From NCBI GenBank assembly GCA_022695795.1, contig MU404181.1, positions 36,382-100,381 on the forward strand: DNA of 64,000 nucleotides, given 5' to 3'. The notes below the pieces were generated by a model. The model was given only the letters and a program-made list of their open reading frames with translations. It was not told where the DNA came from and made no database searches. Of the stretch, positions 35,405 through 47,777 are shown piece after piece (position 1 is the stretch's first letter; every line of letters begins with the position of its first letter). The position numbers and the translations under genes are program-made. The stretch comes from Biscogniauxia marginata (lineage: Eukaryota; Ascomycota; Sordariomycetes; Xylariales; Xylariaceae).

Positions 35405-38400
35405 AACACGAAAAAAAAAATTATATTTATAATAACGTCCCATAATAATTATAATATCTTAAAGTATATTATCTTTATTTAAGTTCCGAAAAAAGCAAAA
35501 AAGTAATTATTAAAAGTTATATATATTACACCTTAGTATTATGCGATATATATGACTTATTCGAAGCAGGTTTTAAAAAAAACGAAATCGAGGAAAAGTT
35601 GTAAGAATTATAAAAAAAATTACATTTTCCATAATAGCTCGAAAAATAAGTTAAGTATAATATTAATCTATTTAGCTCTATAAAAAAACACTTAATAAAA
35701 TAATAAATAAAAATACGTGCGACTAAATTAAGTTATAAATAAATCGTTAAAATATACTTTAAAAAAAAGAGAATTTCTAGAAATTTATATAAACTTATAA
35801 AGAAATATTAAGTTATTCTTAACAAATAAATTCGAAGATTATATCTTTTATTTAAAAATAATTTAAAACCTTAAAAGATTTCGAGTTAACAGAAAAATAG
35901 ACTTAAATTATAAAAAGGCCCTTAAAATTTTTTTTTTAATATATAAAGTTTTATATAAAAAATAAACCTCTCACCCCTTATTACATAAAAAGTAATTAAA
36001 AAGACTATTTAAACAACGATTACTAGAAATACACTCTTATAAAAACCTAAATATGAAAAAACATTCGAGTTATAACGACTTAAAAAAACCTAAAAAAGAA
36101 GAAATATAAAAAACTAAAAAATGGCAAAAGCTCTCGTTAATAAAACAACGAAAAGCCATAAATAACAAATCCTTATATAAATTTTAATTAAGACTTAATA
36201 ATATCATTATAACTAAAATTAAATATAATAAAAAGGAGTATAAAGCCTTTATAAACTTAAAAATAAATAAAAGTTATATTTCAATTAAAATAACTTAAAA
36301 AAACAAAATATTATAAGTATATAAACAAAATTTATATTAACTACGAAACTTTAAAAGATATATATCTAATTACGAAAATAACAAAATATTAAAAAAACAA
36401 TTCCTTTTTTAATAATTAACGTGCTTTATTAATACCTTGCGCATATTAGTACCCTACGCACTTTCCCCCACTTTTTTATATTAGAATTAGGATTTAATAA
36501 TTATAACGTATAGAATTAACCTAAACTACTTAGAATTTGATAAACCTAATATAATTATAGTATTTTAATAAGTACGCGCATTATGACTAGTCTCCCCGCA
36601 GGTACTATATCGTCGCCTAGAAAGCTGCCCCTCATTTTGCTTACCCCCTTTAGAGCGCTTATCGCGTCGAGCTTGCTCTTCTGCCTCCTTTTAAGCCAAA
36701 ACGTCTTGCGTATCCTTTATAGTAAGTGCCTCCCCTTAATAGACTCGAGTCTTTTTAGCCTTGCGGCGTTTATTAAATGCCTTATTTGCTGCTCGAAGTG
36801 TGCGCACCTCGGCTAATAAAAGCGTTATTTCATAAGCTAACATTTTAGTGCCCTTAGCTAACGCCGCTACCGTCTTAAAAATGGGGGTTAAAGAGCTTCT
36901 TTAATGACGTGTAATGCGACTTTTTATTAAGGTTAACTATAAAAGCGCATTAGTCGCATTATAAGGGGTTTGAGAGATTTAAGGGTTAGTATTAGTCAAG
37001 GGGGGTATATTAAGATTCGGAGTTTATAACCTTATATCAAGCTTTAAAATCACAGCTTACGGGTTAAAAGGCACTAAGCCAGCTCCGCGGAATCCAGCCT
37101 AGCTATTCTGAGCTATTATAAAGGCTAAATAAGCTGCTTTAAAGGCGAGGAAGAACTCGACCTTTGTAATATAATTAATATAAGCCTTAATAAAAGTCTT
37201 AATTTGTTAACTATATACCCATTTTAAAATATTAAAACACTTAACATTTAATAACTAGGTTAAATAAAAAGAATAAAAAGGTAAATAAAAAGTAATAATA
37301 TTATGTGCTTTATAATACTTTTAAAATTTCGTCGATTTGTGACTCTTATGCCTATTAAAGATAAGCATTTAATATAAACCTTTAATTTAAGTAAAAATAT
37401 ACTTATCGAAATATTTAAGTTATTTTAAGCTTATCTTATTATTTATTTAGTTATTACTAGTTAATTTAATTACTTAGTCGTGTGGAAAGCCGCTTTTAAT
37501 ATATTAACTTACAAAATAATTCTTCTTTTAAACCACTAAAAACGAAGAGACACTTTAACCTTTATTATTAATGCAAGTAATTGTTATCGCTTATTCTTAA
37601 TTGCTTAACTAAATTGCCTTATTTTTACTACGTTAATTTACGCGAGTTATAACCATTATCGAAGAGATTACACTTATTATAAAGCTTGTTTCGTCGAAGT
37701 TATAAAAATCGGAGTCTTAAATACCATATTTCGCCCGCATATTCTTAACTAGTCGAAACCACGCGCTAATTAGCTTTAAATCTTCGTATAAGGCTCTTTA
37801 AAAGTCATAAACGCGATTAAAACGCGTCTTTAACTCTAGTCGTCGTTATACGAATCGATATGCTTAATTCTTTTTAACGCGTAATGCCTCTCGAGATTCG
37901 AGTAAAAGATTTGTTATATCTTTAATACTAACGAGCCAAGATGTAAAACCTCGGGAATCTAAATCGAGTATATATTAAATAATCGTATTTTCTTTTCTTT
38001 TATTTAGTTTGAGGTTTAAGGGTAAACGTTTATTAAAAGAAGTGTAATTATTTATTTTAAGTCGGAACGTAAATTTAAGAACCTTATAAATTTTCGTAGC
38101 AAACCGACGACTTAGCTTTTTAAATAAACAAATAGCTTTAATAACTAAGATAATTTGTGCTTCCTAGGTTTAAATTTCCATTTATAGTTATTAAGAAAAT
38201 GCGTGTTAAAGTTCATAAGGTATAAAATAAAGGAAAGTGCGCAAGGTATTGATATGCGCAGGGTATTAGTAAAGCACGTTATTTAAAAACACCTTAAACA
38301 AGTTATTTTTAATATTATATATATATCAAGTCACGACATAATACTAAAAATAAATTAGCTTAAAAGAAATAATCCATAAATAAATTTCGAAATAAACACA

Positions 38401-41400
38401 CTTTATTAAAATTAAAATTAAAAAGAATTAATTATTACGAGTTACGAAATAAGTACCGTAAATAACTCTAGAAAAATAAATATAAAAACGAAACATATCG
38501 CTTATATAATTCGAGTAACTAAACTTAAAGATCTAACGAAGAAAGTATTACGCAAGTATTTTCGTTTCTATAAATTATTTAAAAATAAAATAAAAAAATA
38601 AAACAGCTAAAACTATTTTTAATATATCTTATAAATCAAGAAAAACAAAAAGCACTATAAAAAGGAATTTAAAAGAATCTTAATAAAAAATATATTTAAG
38701 AATTAAAGTCCTCGTTAAAATACCCGGCAATTATAATACTAAAAATTAATAAAAACGAAAAATAACATATTAATAAAAAAGGAAATCTAGTATAACGACG
38801 AGTAATTAATTATTAACACCTTAATAAAATAACAAAAAAGAATAAACACTTGTTACTACTAATAAAACTCATAAAAAACAAATTAATAAGGCCTAAATCT
38901 TTATAACACTAAACCTTCGTAATAATTATTACATAATTAAAATGGCTAAAAAACACGAATAATACACCGCCTTTTAAACGGTATATAAACATTATAAATA
39001 TAAAGTTATACTATTTAAACTTATTAACACACCCGTTATATTTTAATATATAATTATAACGGTCCTTCGTAAGTTTTTAAAGAAATTTATATTTGTTTAT
39101 TTAAACAATATATTAATTTACTTAAAAAGCGAAAAAAACATAAAAAACATAAAAAACAAATGTTAAAAGCCTTAAAGAAAGTAAACCTACTTATTTATTT
39201 AACTAAAAATAAATAACATATTAAAAAACTAAATTATTTAAAGTTTATAATAAGTTCAAAAAAATCCGTATTTAAAAAGGAAAAATAGTAATAATTAAGG
39301 ATTAACCAAAACTTAAAAGTGTTATAAACGTACGCGCATTTCTTAGCTTTATTAATTACGTTAAATAACTTATTTAAGATTTTAAACGAATCGTTAAACT
39401 ATTAATGAAACTAACTACCTTAATAAAAACAAAAAAAGCTTTTTATTTCACTAAAAAAACCAAATGGGCTTTTTAGTAACTAAAAGAAGTTATAACTAAT
39501 AAGGTTATATATAAACTTCTAAATGAAATTAAAAAGAAACAACTAAAAACAAACGCCTTAAATTTCGCCATTAAAGCAGTCTTAAAGCAACTAAAAAACA
39601 ATAAAAAATAATACTTAATCACGTACCTATTTAAAGCACTATATAATATTAAACTAAACTATTAAATTTATAACAAAAAACTATTAATAGTCATTAAAAC
39701 ATTAAAAAAATAAGAATTATAACTTAATAAAACCAAGGAACCTATTAATATCTATTTAAATTATAAGAACCTTACACGATTTATAACAATATAAACACTT
39801 AATCAAAAACATAAACGTTAAATAATTTTTTTATTTAAGTTTAATTTTAAAATTTATTACATTAAAGGAAAAAAAAACATCTAAATAAATCTTCTTAACA
39901 AAAAAAAACTATAAATCAAAAATCAACAAAAAAGATATTTAAATATTTAAATAATAAAATAATAAATTAATTATATTAACTTATATACGAATTAATATAA
40001 GAAACTAAAAATAACGTTTTAAAGAAAATTATAATTAAAAAGAAAAACAATTATAATCTTAACAAAGATTTAATAACAAACTTCTTTTATATAAAAAAAA
40101 GGTTTATATATCAAAACGAGTACAAGACAAATTCGTTAAAAAATTCCACGAATATCCTCTACACGGTTACTAAGAAATTTTCAAAACGATAAAATAACTC
40201 TAAAAAGAATTCGACTTTCTAGAAATACGATAAACAATTAAAAAAAATTATAAAGAATTATAACGTTTATAATAAAGCTAAAGCATTACGACATAAACCA
40301 TATAAATTATTATAATTAACTTAAATACCTAATAAAATATAACACATAATTATATAGGATTTTGTAATAAAACTTCTTAAATTAAAAGATTTTATTATAA
40401 AAGTACTTTATAATAACATATAAATAATTATTAATAAACTCACGAAATATACCTACTTTTTACTATTTAACGAATTAAGCATAATAAAATAACTAGTTTT
40501 TAATTTCTTAAAAAAATACGTTAATAAATATAAACTATTAAAACGTATTATTTCAAATAAAAACAAGTTATTTATAACGTATTATCCCTAAATAAACAAA
40601 TAAATAAAAAGATTAAACTAAATAATAAAACAATATTTAAAAAGCTATATTAACTAAGAAATAAATAACTAAGTAAAACTATTATTAATAACTTAAATAA
40701 CGTATAACACTTCGATTAACGAAAACATAAAAATATCACCATACGAAGTAATATACAATTAAAAAGCAGAAATCTAAAAATAACTAATTAAACTCACGAA
40801 AACACTAAAAATCAAAATAAAAGCCCCGAGAATAAAGGTATTATTTAAAAAAGTCCAGGCAGTATAACGACGACTATAAAAAGAATTACAATTTATTTAA
40901 AATAAAATAACAAAATATTATAACAAAAAAATTAAAGAATTAATTCTTAAAAAAACATAATTTACTTGCTCCGCTAACGACAAGGCATAATAACAAAAAC
41001 GCCTTAAATTAAAATAAAACAACCTAATAAAAAACTTAAATTTAAAAAGTTAAAACTATATAAAATCGAGAAAGTCATTTTAAATATTAATTATAAATTA
41101 AAACTACTAAAAAAATCTAAAATATATCTAGTTTTTTATATATCGTTATTAAAACTAATATTAAAAAACGCCTCATTAAAAACCCGGAATAAAATTAAAA
41201 AAAAATCAAATAAGTACGAAGTAAAAAAGATTTTAAACTTAAAAAAGATTAATAATTAATTATAATATTTAGTTAAATAAGAAAAATACTTATTAAAAAA
41301 TACATAAAAACTATTTAAACACTTAACAAACTTAAAAGACGCGTTTAATAAATTCTATTAACGAAACTTAAATTAGCTAAAAAGGCCTAAAATTTAAAAC

Positions 41401-42014
41401 CCTAGTTTAAAAAAGACAAGTTAAAAAAAGGGACGGCCTCGAAAGTAACCTTAGCTTATTTAGCTAAAAATTATTATTTAACTTAAAAACGTTTTTATTC
41501 CTTTTTTAAACGTTTTTACTTTTTTAACTCATTTAAGTTTTAAAAACCTCGTTATAACTTTTTTAAACCCTTTTTACAAAGAAAGTCACGTTGCCGACGT
41601 AACCTAAAAATGCGCGTAACAACTTTATTTATTTCGGATTAAAGTTTAAAAAGCGCTATCTCCGTTTAACGCTTTTAAAAAAATAAATGATCCTTTTTTA
41701 ATATTTAACCACTTAAAAAAATCCAAAAAATTTTTTATATCGTTATAAAAACGATTATGATAAACGTATTCGCTATATTTCTTTAATTTACTCTCGATAA
41801 TAATATATTTTAATTTTTAATCGAAGTAAAAAGAGTAAAACATAATATTAACATATATATTTAACTTATAAATACATTAAAAAAGTTTTTTACATTTAAA
41901 CTTCTAATTATCACGACGACGTTTAACTACTTAATTATTAAACATAATAAAAATAAAGAAAAAAAAAACTTATAAATTATCTTTAAAACAAAGATTTTAA
42001 AAAGAGAAAAATAA
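35405..42014 (+). pseudogene. Gypsy polymerase with chromodomain, RIP-degraded, split by the pogo element
   Basis: Resumes after the solo LTR and again at 38280. RT active site reads VYLNNILIY at about 39095-39121, with both catalytic Asp changed to Asn. Integrase reads NVYNKAKALRHKPYKLL near 40265-40315. The chromodomain is at about 41215-41350. A purine-rich tract (AAAGAGAAAAATAA) ends it just before the nonamer at 42012. Confidence 0.85.
36419..38279 (-). mobile_element. Fot1/pogo-like Tc1-mariner transposon, RIP-degraded
   Basis: 1,861 bp with inverted ends of about 48 bp beginning ACGTGCTTTATTAATACC, flanked by TA (36417-36418 and 38280-38281). The relative at ~59550 lacks it. On the minus strand the transposase remnant shows, from N to C, LLLESREALRVKKN with AYRFV and ELKTRFNRVYDF (the DNA-binding/helix-turn-helix part of the family), and near the C-terminus LRAANKAFNKRRKAKKTRV and the zinc knuckle STCGETSHNAR (36550-36590). 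These are hallmarks of fungal pogo/Fot1 transposases (DDE superfamily). Many stops; inactive. Confidence 0.93.
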
Positions 42015-42020
42015 TATTAC
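42012..42020 (+). other. Left border nonamer of the Rep array
   Basis: TAATATTAC at the Gypsy polypurine-tract/3'-LTR boundary; the LTR would begin at 42015. AG(T/C)CATGGTGTTGG of the inserted element follows at once. Uninterrupted relatives have TAATGTTAC here (22572-22580; reverse of 55711-55719). Confidence 0.9.
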
Positions 42021-43162
42021 AGTCATGGTGTTGGTGTTTAGCTTCTTTACACCAAAATCTGAGTGATCTCACCAATCAATCGCTTAGAATCAGGGGCCGA
42101 CCCGCTTATTTTGGAGTCCCCCCTCACCTTTTTTGGGGTGCACGTTTGTGCGTGGCGGTTAGGGCCGTTTTAGGCCGCTTGCGCGAATGCGGTGTTGATT
42201 TCTATTGATTGCGCGGAGACGGATTGTAGTCCTATTTACGGCACGGATGTGGCTTACGCGGTTTATGTTTCATCGGGGCTATTTAGTTTTATGGTGATAC
42301 GCTATATTTTCTTTGTGTAAATTGTTTACTTCCGAATGTGGTAATTTGTCTTTGTTTTTTTTACCCGGCCTGCTTACTTGTTAGTTGTTCTTTGCATATA
42401 TTATTTGTGCGGTGGGTCCGCGCAAACTCTTGCCGTTTATTTAGTTCCATATATCCGGCTTTTTAATATGTGATTATTAATTAATCGTTTTCGTATTAAT
42501 ACTTATTATATTCTCGGACATTATTAGTTCCCGAGCTTATTAATCTCACGCGTATATATATTTAGTGGTTACCCTTTTTCTTGTTTGTGGTTCAGTTATT
42601 ATCATTCTCGTTTTTGTTTATATAAATAAGTAGTATGCCTCATTTTGCATTTATTTTAACGTCCCGTTCTTCGTTTCCCACGTTGCTTACGTCATCTCTA
42701 TTTCTTCCTCTTGTTGGAGTGGCGGGGTTTAATAATTATTATTAGCGGTGCCAAGTTCCTTTTCGCGTTTATTGCACTGTCGCAGACCCCCCGTGTTTTA
42801 TTTGTGTTGCAGTCTTTATCCGGCCTAACTAGATATATATAAAGGCTTTTAACTAAGATATCGGCGTTTTAGGTATTGTCGTTATTCACGGCCTCGAGCG
42901 TTATACGGCCTAATTCGATACACGGGTTATTAACGCCGATATTACCGGCGTTATTAAGTTTGAGACTACGCGTTTTGTTAAGGGTAAGAATGACGTGTTA
43001 TATTAGGATCACCCTTTAATTACCCCTTTGAGAAACCGTTTGTATTATTCTATTGGCGTGGGTTAAATCGATATCGATCCTAATTTGTAGTTTTTAGGTA
43101 GTAATCTTTTAGGGTTTATCGATTTTTTAATAGAGGGTCTGTATTCTTGGTAGCTTACTTAA

Positions 43163-44334
43163 ATGCGTCGTCGCTATTTTTCTTAGTAGCGTCGTATTTG
43201 TCCGTCACCGCGACTGGCAACCCCGGCTTGCCTCGCTAGGTTAAGGCGTTCTCGTTTCGTACCTCAATCTCCGACTACCCCTATTATTATTAACACGGCT
43301 AAGGTTTGGAGGCGGTAATGCTTTACGAATTTGATTGGGGCCGACGGCGTCATTTCCGACTTAATAACGCTAAGCGAAACTTCGTTTGGTATGTACAATT
43401 ATTAACCTGGCGTCGGAAGAATAACAAGGTGAAGGTGGTTAAGGATATTAACGGTGCTTTTATTAATTATAATATATATATTAAGGATAACGATATAAGA
43501 TTCTTATTACTTAAAACTAATTCTTTTACGAGTATTTGTCGTGATAATAACGAGGTTTTTTTTCGAGGCTTAAATGTCTCGATAAAACTTTGTATGTCGA
43601 GGTTTTATAGTATGCGTGTTTTGGCTTGATGAAGCACTACGCCGCGGACTTATCCTGTTTTTAACGTATTTAAAGTTAATAATTGGCGTGTTATAAAGGT
43701 AGCTAGTACTAGGTTTTTAGGTGCGGGGTTTAGTCGAGTCGGGAATATGTTTATTAGAATTGGTTCGTTTGCGGTTATAGCGAGGTTTCTTCCTTTTTCG
43801 GAAGATAATACTCGGCCTTTTTATTTTCGTTTTATAAATAAGAAGTAACGGCTTAATATTATTTTAAATTAGTATTATTATTTTCGCGTTGGGTTTTAAT
43901 TATAGTTTTTTCTTTTTTCTGCTTAGTTACTTATTAATCGAGTTATAAAGGCTTATAATAGTGAAGCGAATAAGTTTTATCGAATTAAGAAGGAGAATAT
44001 TATAAAATATAATCTTCATGTTATGGTGTTAATTTACGTACCTTTTTTTATTGCTGAAAAGTCTATTCATAGTGGGGTAAATAGTGTTGCGGCTAAGATG
44101 GAAAGGATGAATATAAATAAGGAGTTTGGACCTTCGAAGCGAAAGGCGGATAAGGAGATTTCGGATAGTAAGAATAAAAGGCCTAAGCGTAAGCGCATGG
44201 CTACCTTTACTTTTCGGTTTAGAATGCGACTTTTATCTAGGATTTCGGAGATTACCGGCGGTTTAATTAGTGATGACCCTGGTGTTACTCTTCCCGCTTT
44301 AAAGGTTCGAGATTTATTTACTTCCATTTATTAG
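43163..44334 (+). pseudogene. Arg-rich plus-strand gene of the Rep element, copy 1
   Basis: A possible start at 43163 reads MRRRYFS, two stops, then RRICPSPRLATPA and LARLRRSRF, an Arg-rich basic N-terminus. A frame change near 43300 leads to RNFVWYVQLLTWRRKNNKVK and, after more stops, to a bipartite basic stretch (KRKADKEISDSKNKRPKRKR, residues about 40-59 of the segment starting at 44023) and a final segment ending at TAG 44332-44334. The position matches that of the virion-sense capsid gene in ambisense ssDNA circles, and an Arg-rich start is common in their capsids, but I cannot assign the family from sequence. It may instead encode an accessory DNA-binding protein. An additional frame upstream (about 42850-43160) is also protein-like. 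Confidence 0.55.
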
Positions 44335-45023
44335 GTTTAAAAAAATGTTATGTTTATAAATAAAACTGGCACTAGGGAATAACCGCTTTTTTATAGCATT
44401 TTTTTTAATAAAAATAATAATTAATTTTTAGAGTTTTATATTTTTAATCTATTTAATGAAATTTCTATTCTTAATCTTTTATGCTTCGAAGCTATTATTA
44501 GCTTTTACCTCCTTAATGAATTGGTTAAGGGCCTTCGTTTAATTATTTAAAGTGCGGGGTTCTTCTTATTCAATAAAAAGTAGAGATTTAATCTCCACGA
44601 ATATACAGTTTCCCTCTAACCATCTCACGTTTATTCCAGGGTAATCCCTAGGATCCTGGTTAAAGATATATATACATAATAAGGCCTAGTTTATAAAACT
44701 TGCGAGACGCATGTATTTGTTTGTTACTAAAAAAGCGACTTAACATTCCAGTATTTACTTATAAAACTGGTTAAGCCCCTTATTATTTAAGGGGATGTTA
44801 TTTACGACGATGTAGTTAACGTTCTTGTTTATTAATGCGGCGTTTTATACCCCTGCTATGTAACAGTGGGGGCCGAGAGATCGGGCTTATATCGTCTTGA
44901 AAAGGCGGGTTTCTCTATATATATATAATGTACGGAGTTATTCTAATAAATATTAGTGTTATACTTTTTATGAAACCGCGGGTGGGTCTTTACCGATTCG
45001 CCAAAACGTATCTTTCTAAATGT

Positions 45024-45330
45024 TGTATGTAACCCCCCCCCTATAAGGGGGGAGCCCCCCCGAGAAATAAGGGTAAGGGGGGGACCTAAAATAGGGGGAA
45101 AAGTTATATAAATTATTGTAGAATAGACGTTTATATAAGGCTAGAAACCCTTAGGCAAACACTTAGCAAGCAAAAAGAACTTCCTATTCCGGGCTAAAGC
45201 GCCCTCGAGGGGGGGGGTAATTGTCTACGGAAGTGCCGAGGAGACTTATAGCGTTTACTTTATATCGGGGGGTGCAGGGGGGGGGGCCCCCCCAAGGCAC
45301 GAGGGTGGGGTACCCCTGAAACCCCCTAAA
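45024..45330. other. G/C-homopolymer tracts inside Rep, copy 1
   Basis: Several runs of 7-10 C or G with hairpin-forming pairs (for example CCCCCCCCCC-TATAA-GGGGGG, and a run of G directly followed by C7 near 45282-45294). This is a sharp contrast with the AT-rich surroundings and is kept in copy 2 (49648-49945). It may be an intron or a structured insert; runs of G or C contain few CpA targets for RIP. Confidence 0.7.
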
Positions 45331-46338
45331 ACGCCTAGTAGGCTTGCGAGTCCTTATAATCTATATATAATTACCCCTCGCCGACGGGCAAGATAATTAC
45401 GAAAAGTGTAATGTCGAAAAGTGAAAAGGTACTTACTCGGTTTGTTAAAAAGATTTTCCTCTTTTTACTCCCGGAGTTTTTTCGGCAAGTCCTAAATTCC
45501 GTCGAGATTCGGTGAAATGTATTCCTGGATTGTGGGCCTCCACTTTTAATCCGCATATGAGCTTATCACGGTGAAGTGCAGGATTAAATCCCGCGGGGTA
45601 CATTTTTCGAATCTCTTGAAGAATTCCTCTTTTATCTGGAGGGTGGGGGCTTTCGACTAGAAATCTGCTTTGATTTCTTTCTAGTATTTACGTAGTTGCG
45701 TTATGTTTCTACCGATATGCACAGACCCTTTCTTATATAGATATTTCTAGGTAATAGTTTTATTTTTAGTAAAACCGATATTTAGGTAAAAACGCTTAAT
45801 GTCGAAGTGGCGGGCGTTACGAATCTGCTTTTTTTTAAACCATTTGCCGAGTACGTAGTAGTAAAGTATGTTGTTTTTGTGCTGTTCACGGCAAGCGTAG
45901 AAGTGTTAAAATTTAAAGGCTTTAATTTCCTTTAGGAATTCCTTTAGTGAGAGGGTGCATTTTGGGTATATAAGGAAAACGGATTTCGCGTTGAGTTTAA
46001 ATCGACCTAGTTTGAGAGGGTTTTGGAAGTCGATCTCTGGAGATCGATTCCGCTGGGCTTCGATGGAGGCTTCGCGGGAGGTCGTTCCCGCTATTGATAC
46101 ACGTCGGGATAGTAATAGGGTTATTGGTACGACTACGCCCTCTGCAGGATAGCTACGCATAAACAGGGATAAGGAAGGAGAGGTGTCACTACGGTGGCGA
46201 GGGCCTTCTAAGCCTAAAATTAGGCTCGAAAAACGTCTGTTGAGGAGTTCTTGTCTGTGCACCCAGTTGGATACGCTATTAAGGCTAGACGGTGTGCTAA
46301 TGTCGGGAACCACGAAGTCCACTAGTGAACCCGGTAAA

Positions 46339-46374
46339 CCGTCGCGGGAAGGGGGGCTTAAATCCCCGCGACGG
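46339..46374. other. 10-bp hairpin near the Rep start
   Basis: CCGTCGCGGG and CCCGCGACGG around a 16-nt spacer that itself contains GGGGGG. It lies in the N-terminal Rep coding part. The right arm is mutated in copy 2 (~50954-50989). Confidence 0.5.
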
Positions 46375-46605
46375 TCTTTCTCTCTGCTCTTTAGTTTAAA
46401 GAGTTGAGTTAGGCCCATTCGTACTGGGGAAGCGTGTAATTAGTAGATAGTAAAGCGCATTGTTAAATAATGTGATCACTGGGACGGTAATTGCTACCTA
46501 AACGAAGTATATAAAGGTGTGTATGGTAATTAGTAGTGTTTAATGATGCTTTGGTATTTGTGAAGTATTCGCTGTGGGATTTGTTTTTTTCTTTATACTT
46601 TTTCT

Positions 46606-46648
46606 CAACACCATGGCGAATACTTTTAATGTTACAGCCATGGTGTTG
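46606..46648. promoter_or_regulatory. Origin-like stem-loop at the unit junction
   Basis: Perfect 12-bp stem CAACACCATGGC / GCCATGGTGTTG with a 19-nt loop that contains TAATGTTAC (46627-46635). Geminivirus and genomovirus origins have the same form: a stem with TAATATTAC-like loop, nicked TAATATT/AC by Rep. The hairpin is complete only where two units meet; each outer border has one arm. GGTGTTGGTGTT overlaps the right arm (46642-46653) and may be a Rep-binding iteron. Confidence 0.85.
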
Positions 46649-47777
46649 GTGTTTAGCTTCTCTACACCAAAATCTGAGTGATCTCACCAATCAATCGCTT
46701 AGAATCAGGGGCCGACCCGCTTATTTTAGAGTCCCCCCCCACCTTTTTTAGGGTGCACGTTTATGCGTGGCGGTTAGGGCCGTCTCGGGCCGCTTACGTA
46801 AATACGGTGTTAATTTCTATTGATTACGCGGAAATAAACTATAGTCTTATTTATAACACGAATATGGCTTACGCGATTTATGTTTTATCGAGGTTATTTA
46901 GTTTTATAATAATACGTTATACTTTCTTTATATAGATTATTTACTTTTAAATATGGTAATTTGTCCTTGTTTTTTTTACTTGGTTTATTTACTTGTTAAT
47001 TATTCCTTATATATATTGTTTATGTGGTAAGTTTACGCAAACTCCTGCTGTTTATTTAGTTCTATATATCTAGCCTTTTAATATGTAATTATTAATTAAT
47101 CGTTTTCGTATTAACACTTACTATGTCTTTAGATATTATTAGTTCTCGAGCTTATTAGTTCCACGCGTATATATATTTAATGGTTACCTTTTTTCTTGTT
47201 TATAGTTTAGCCATCACTATTCTCGTTTTTATTTATATAAATAAGTAGTATGCCCCATTTTACATCTGTTTTAACGTCCCGTTTTTCGTCTCTCACGTTG
47301 CTTACGTCATCTTTATCTCCTCCTCCTATTAAAGTAGCGGGGTTTAATGATTATTATTGGCGATACTAGGTTCCTTTTCGCGTTTATCGCACTATCGCAA
47401 ACCCCCCGTGTCTTACTTATGTTATAGCCTTTATTTGGCTTAACTAAATATATATAAAGGCTTTCGACCAAGATATCGGCGTTTTGGGTATTGTCGTTAT
47501 TCACGGCCTCGAGCGTTATACGGCCCAATTCGATACACGGATTATCAGCGCCGATATTACCGGCGTTATTAAGTTTAAAACTACGCGTTTTATTAAGAGT
47601 AAAAATAATATGTTATATTGAAATTACCTCTTAATTACCCCTTTAAAAAACCGTTTATATTATTTTATTAACGTGGGTTAAACTAATATCGATTTTAATT
47701 TATAGTTTTTAAGTAGTAATTTTTTAGGGTTTATCGATTTTTTAATAGAGGGTCTATATTCTCGGCAGCTTATTTGG

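Larger units (their letters stand above)
44456..46418 (-). pseudogene. Rep-like gene (HUH endonuclease + SF3 helicase), copy 1
   Basis: Read on the minus strand from ATG 46418. An N-terminal extension of ~140 residues precedes a rolling-circle motif I (FLIYP, 45977-45963). A TAA follows at 45908-45906. Then comes CREQH and the motif II block, which reads YYYVL (45863-45849), where the family has two His (CAC->TAC change). FDIK and a motif III area follow downstream to about 45660. A central segment has MYPAGF and DKLICGLKVE. A G/C-homopolymer stretch (45030-45330) interrupts. Then comes a helicase region: degenerate Walker A (ETRLFKT then ARSLGPHCYIAG, about 44860-44930), Walker B-like YIVVNNIPL (~44795-44821), motif C VTNKY (~44714-44728), and RWLEGNCIFVEI near 44600. 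These are Rep signatures of geminivirus-type replicons. Family role: nick the origin nonamer and unwind DNA. Multiple stops; dead. Confidence 0.85.
42019..46633. mobile_element. Rep-bearing replicon/transposon, copy 1 (4,615 bp)
   Basis: The borders are set by the expected nick TAATRTT/AC. It contains a convergent gene pair: a plus-strand gene (43163-44334) and a minus-strand Rep gene (46418-44456). The region between the Rep start and the next unit's plus-strand gene resembles a large intergenic region with the origin hairpin, and the narrow 44335-44455 gap a small intergenic region. This is the ambisense plan of geminivirus/genomovirus-like circles, although 4.6 kb is larger than those. Geminivirus-like transposable elements have been reported in fungal genomes (family knowledge). 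This copy is less RIP-damaged than copy 2. Confidence 0.85.

Noticed and set aside
36583..36816. 77-codon plus-strand ORF
   Set aside because: It is the antisense shadow of the minus-strand pogo transposase C-terminus.
46183..46407. Plus-strand ORFs at 45955-46152 and 46183-46407
   Set aside because: Shadows of the minus-strand Rep N-terminal region, which has the motif evidence.
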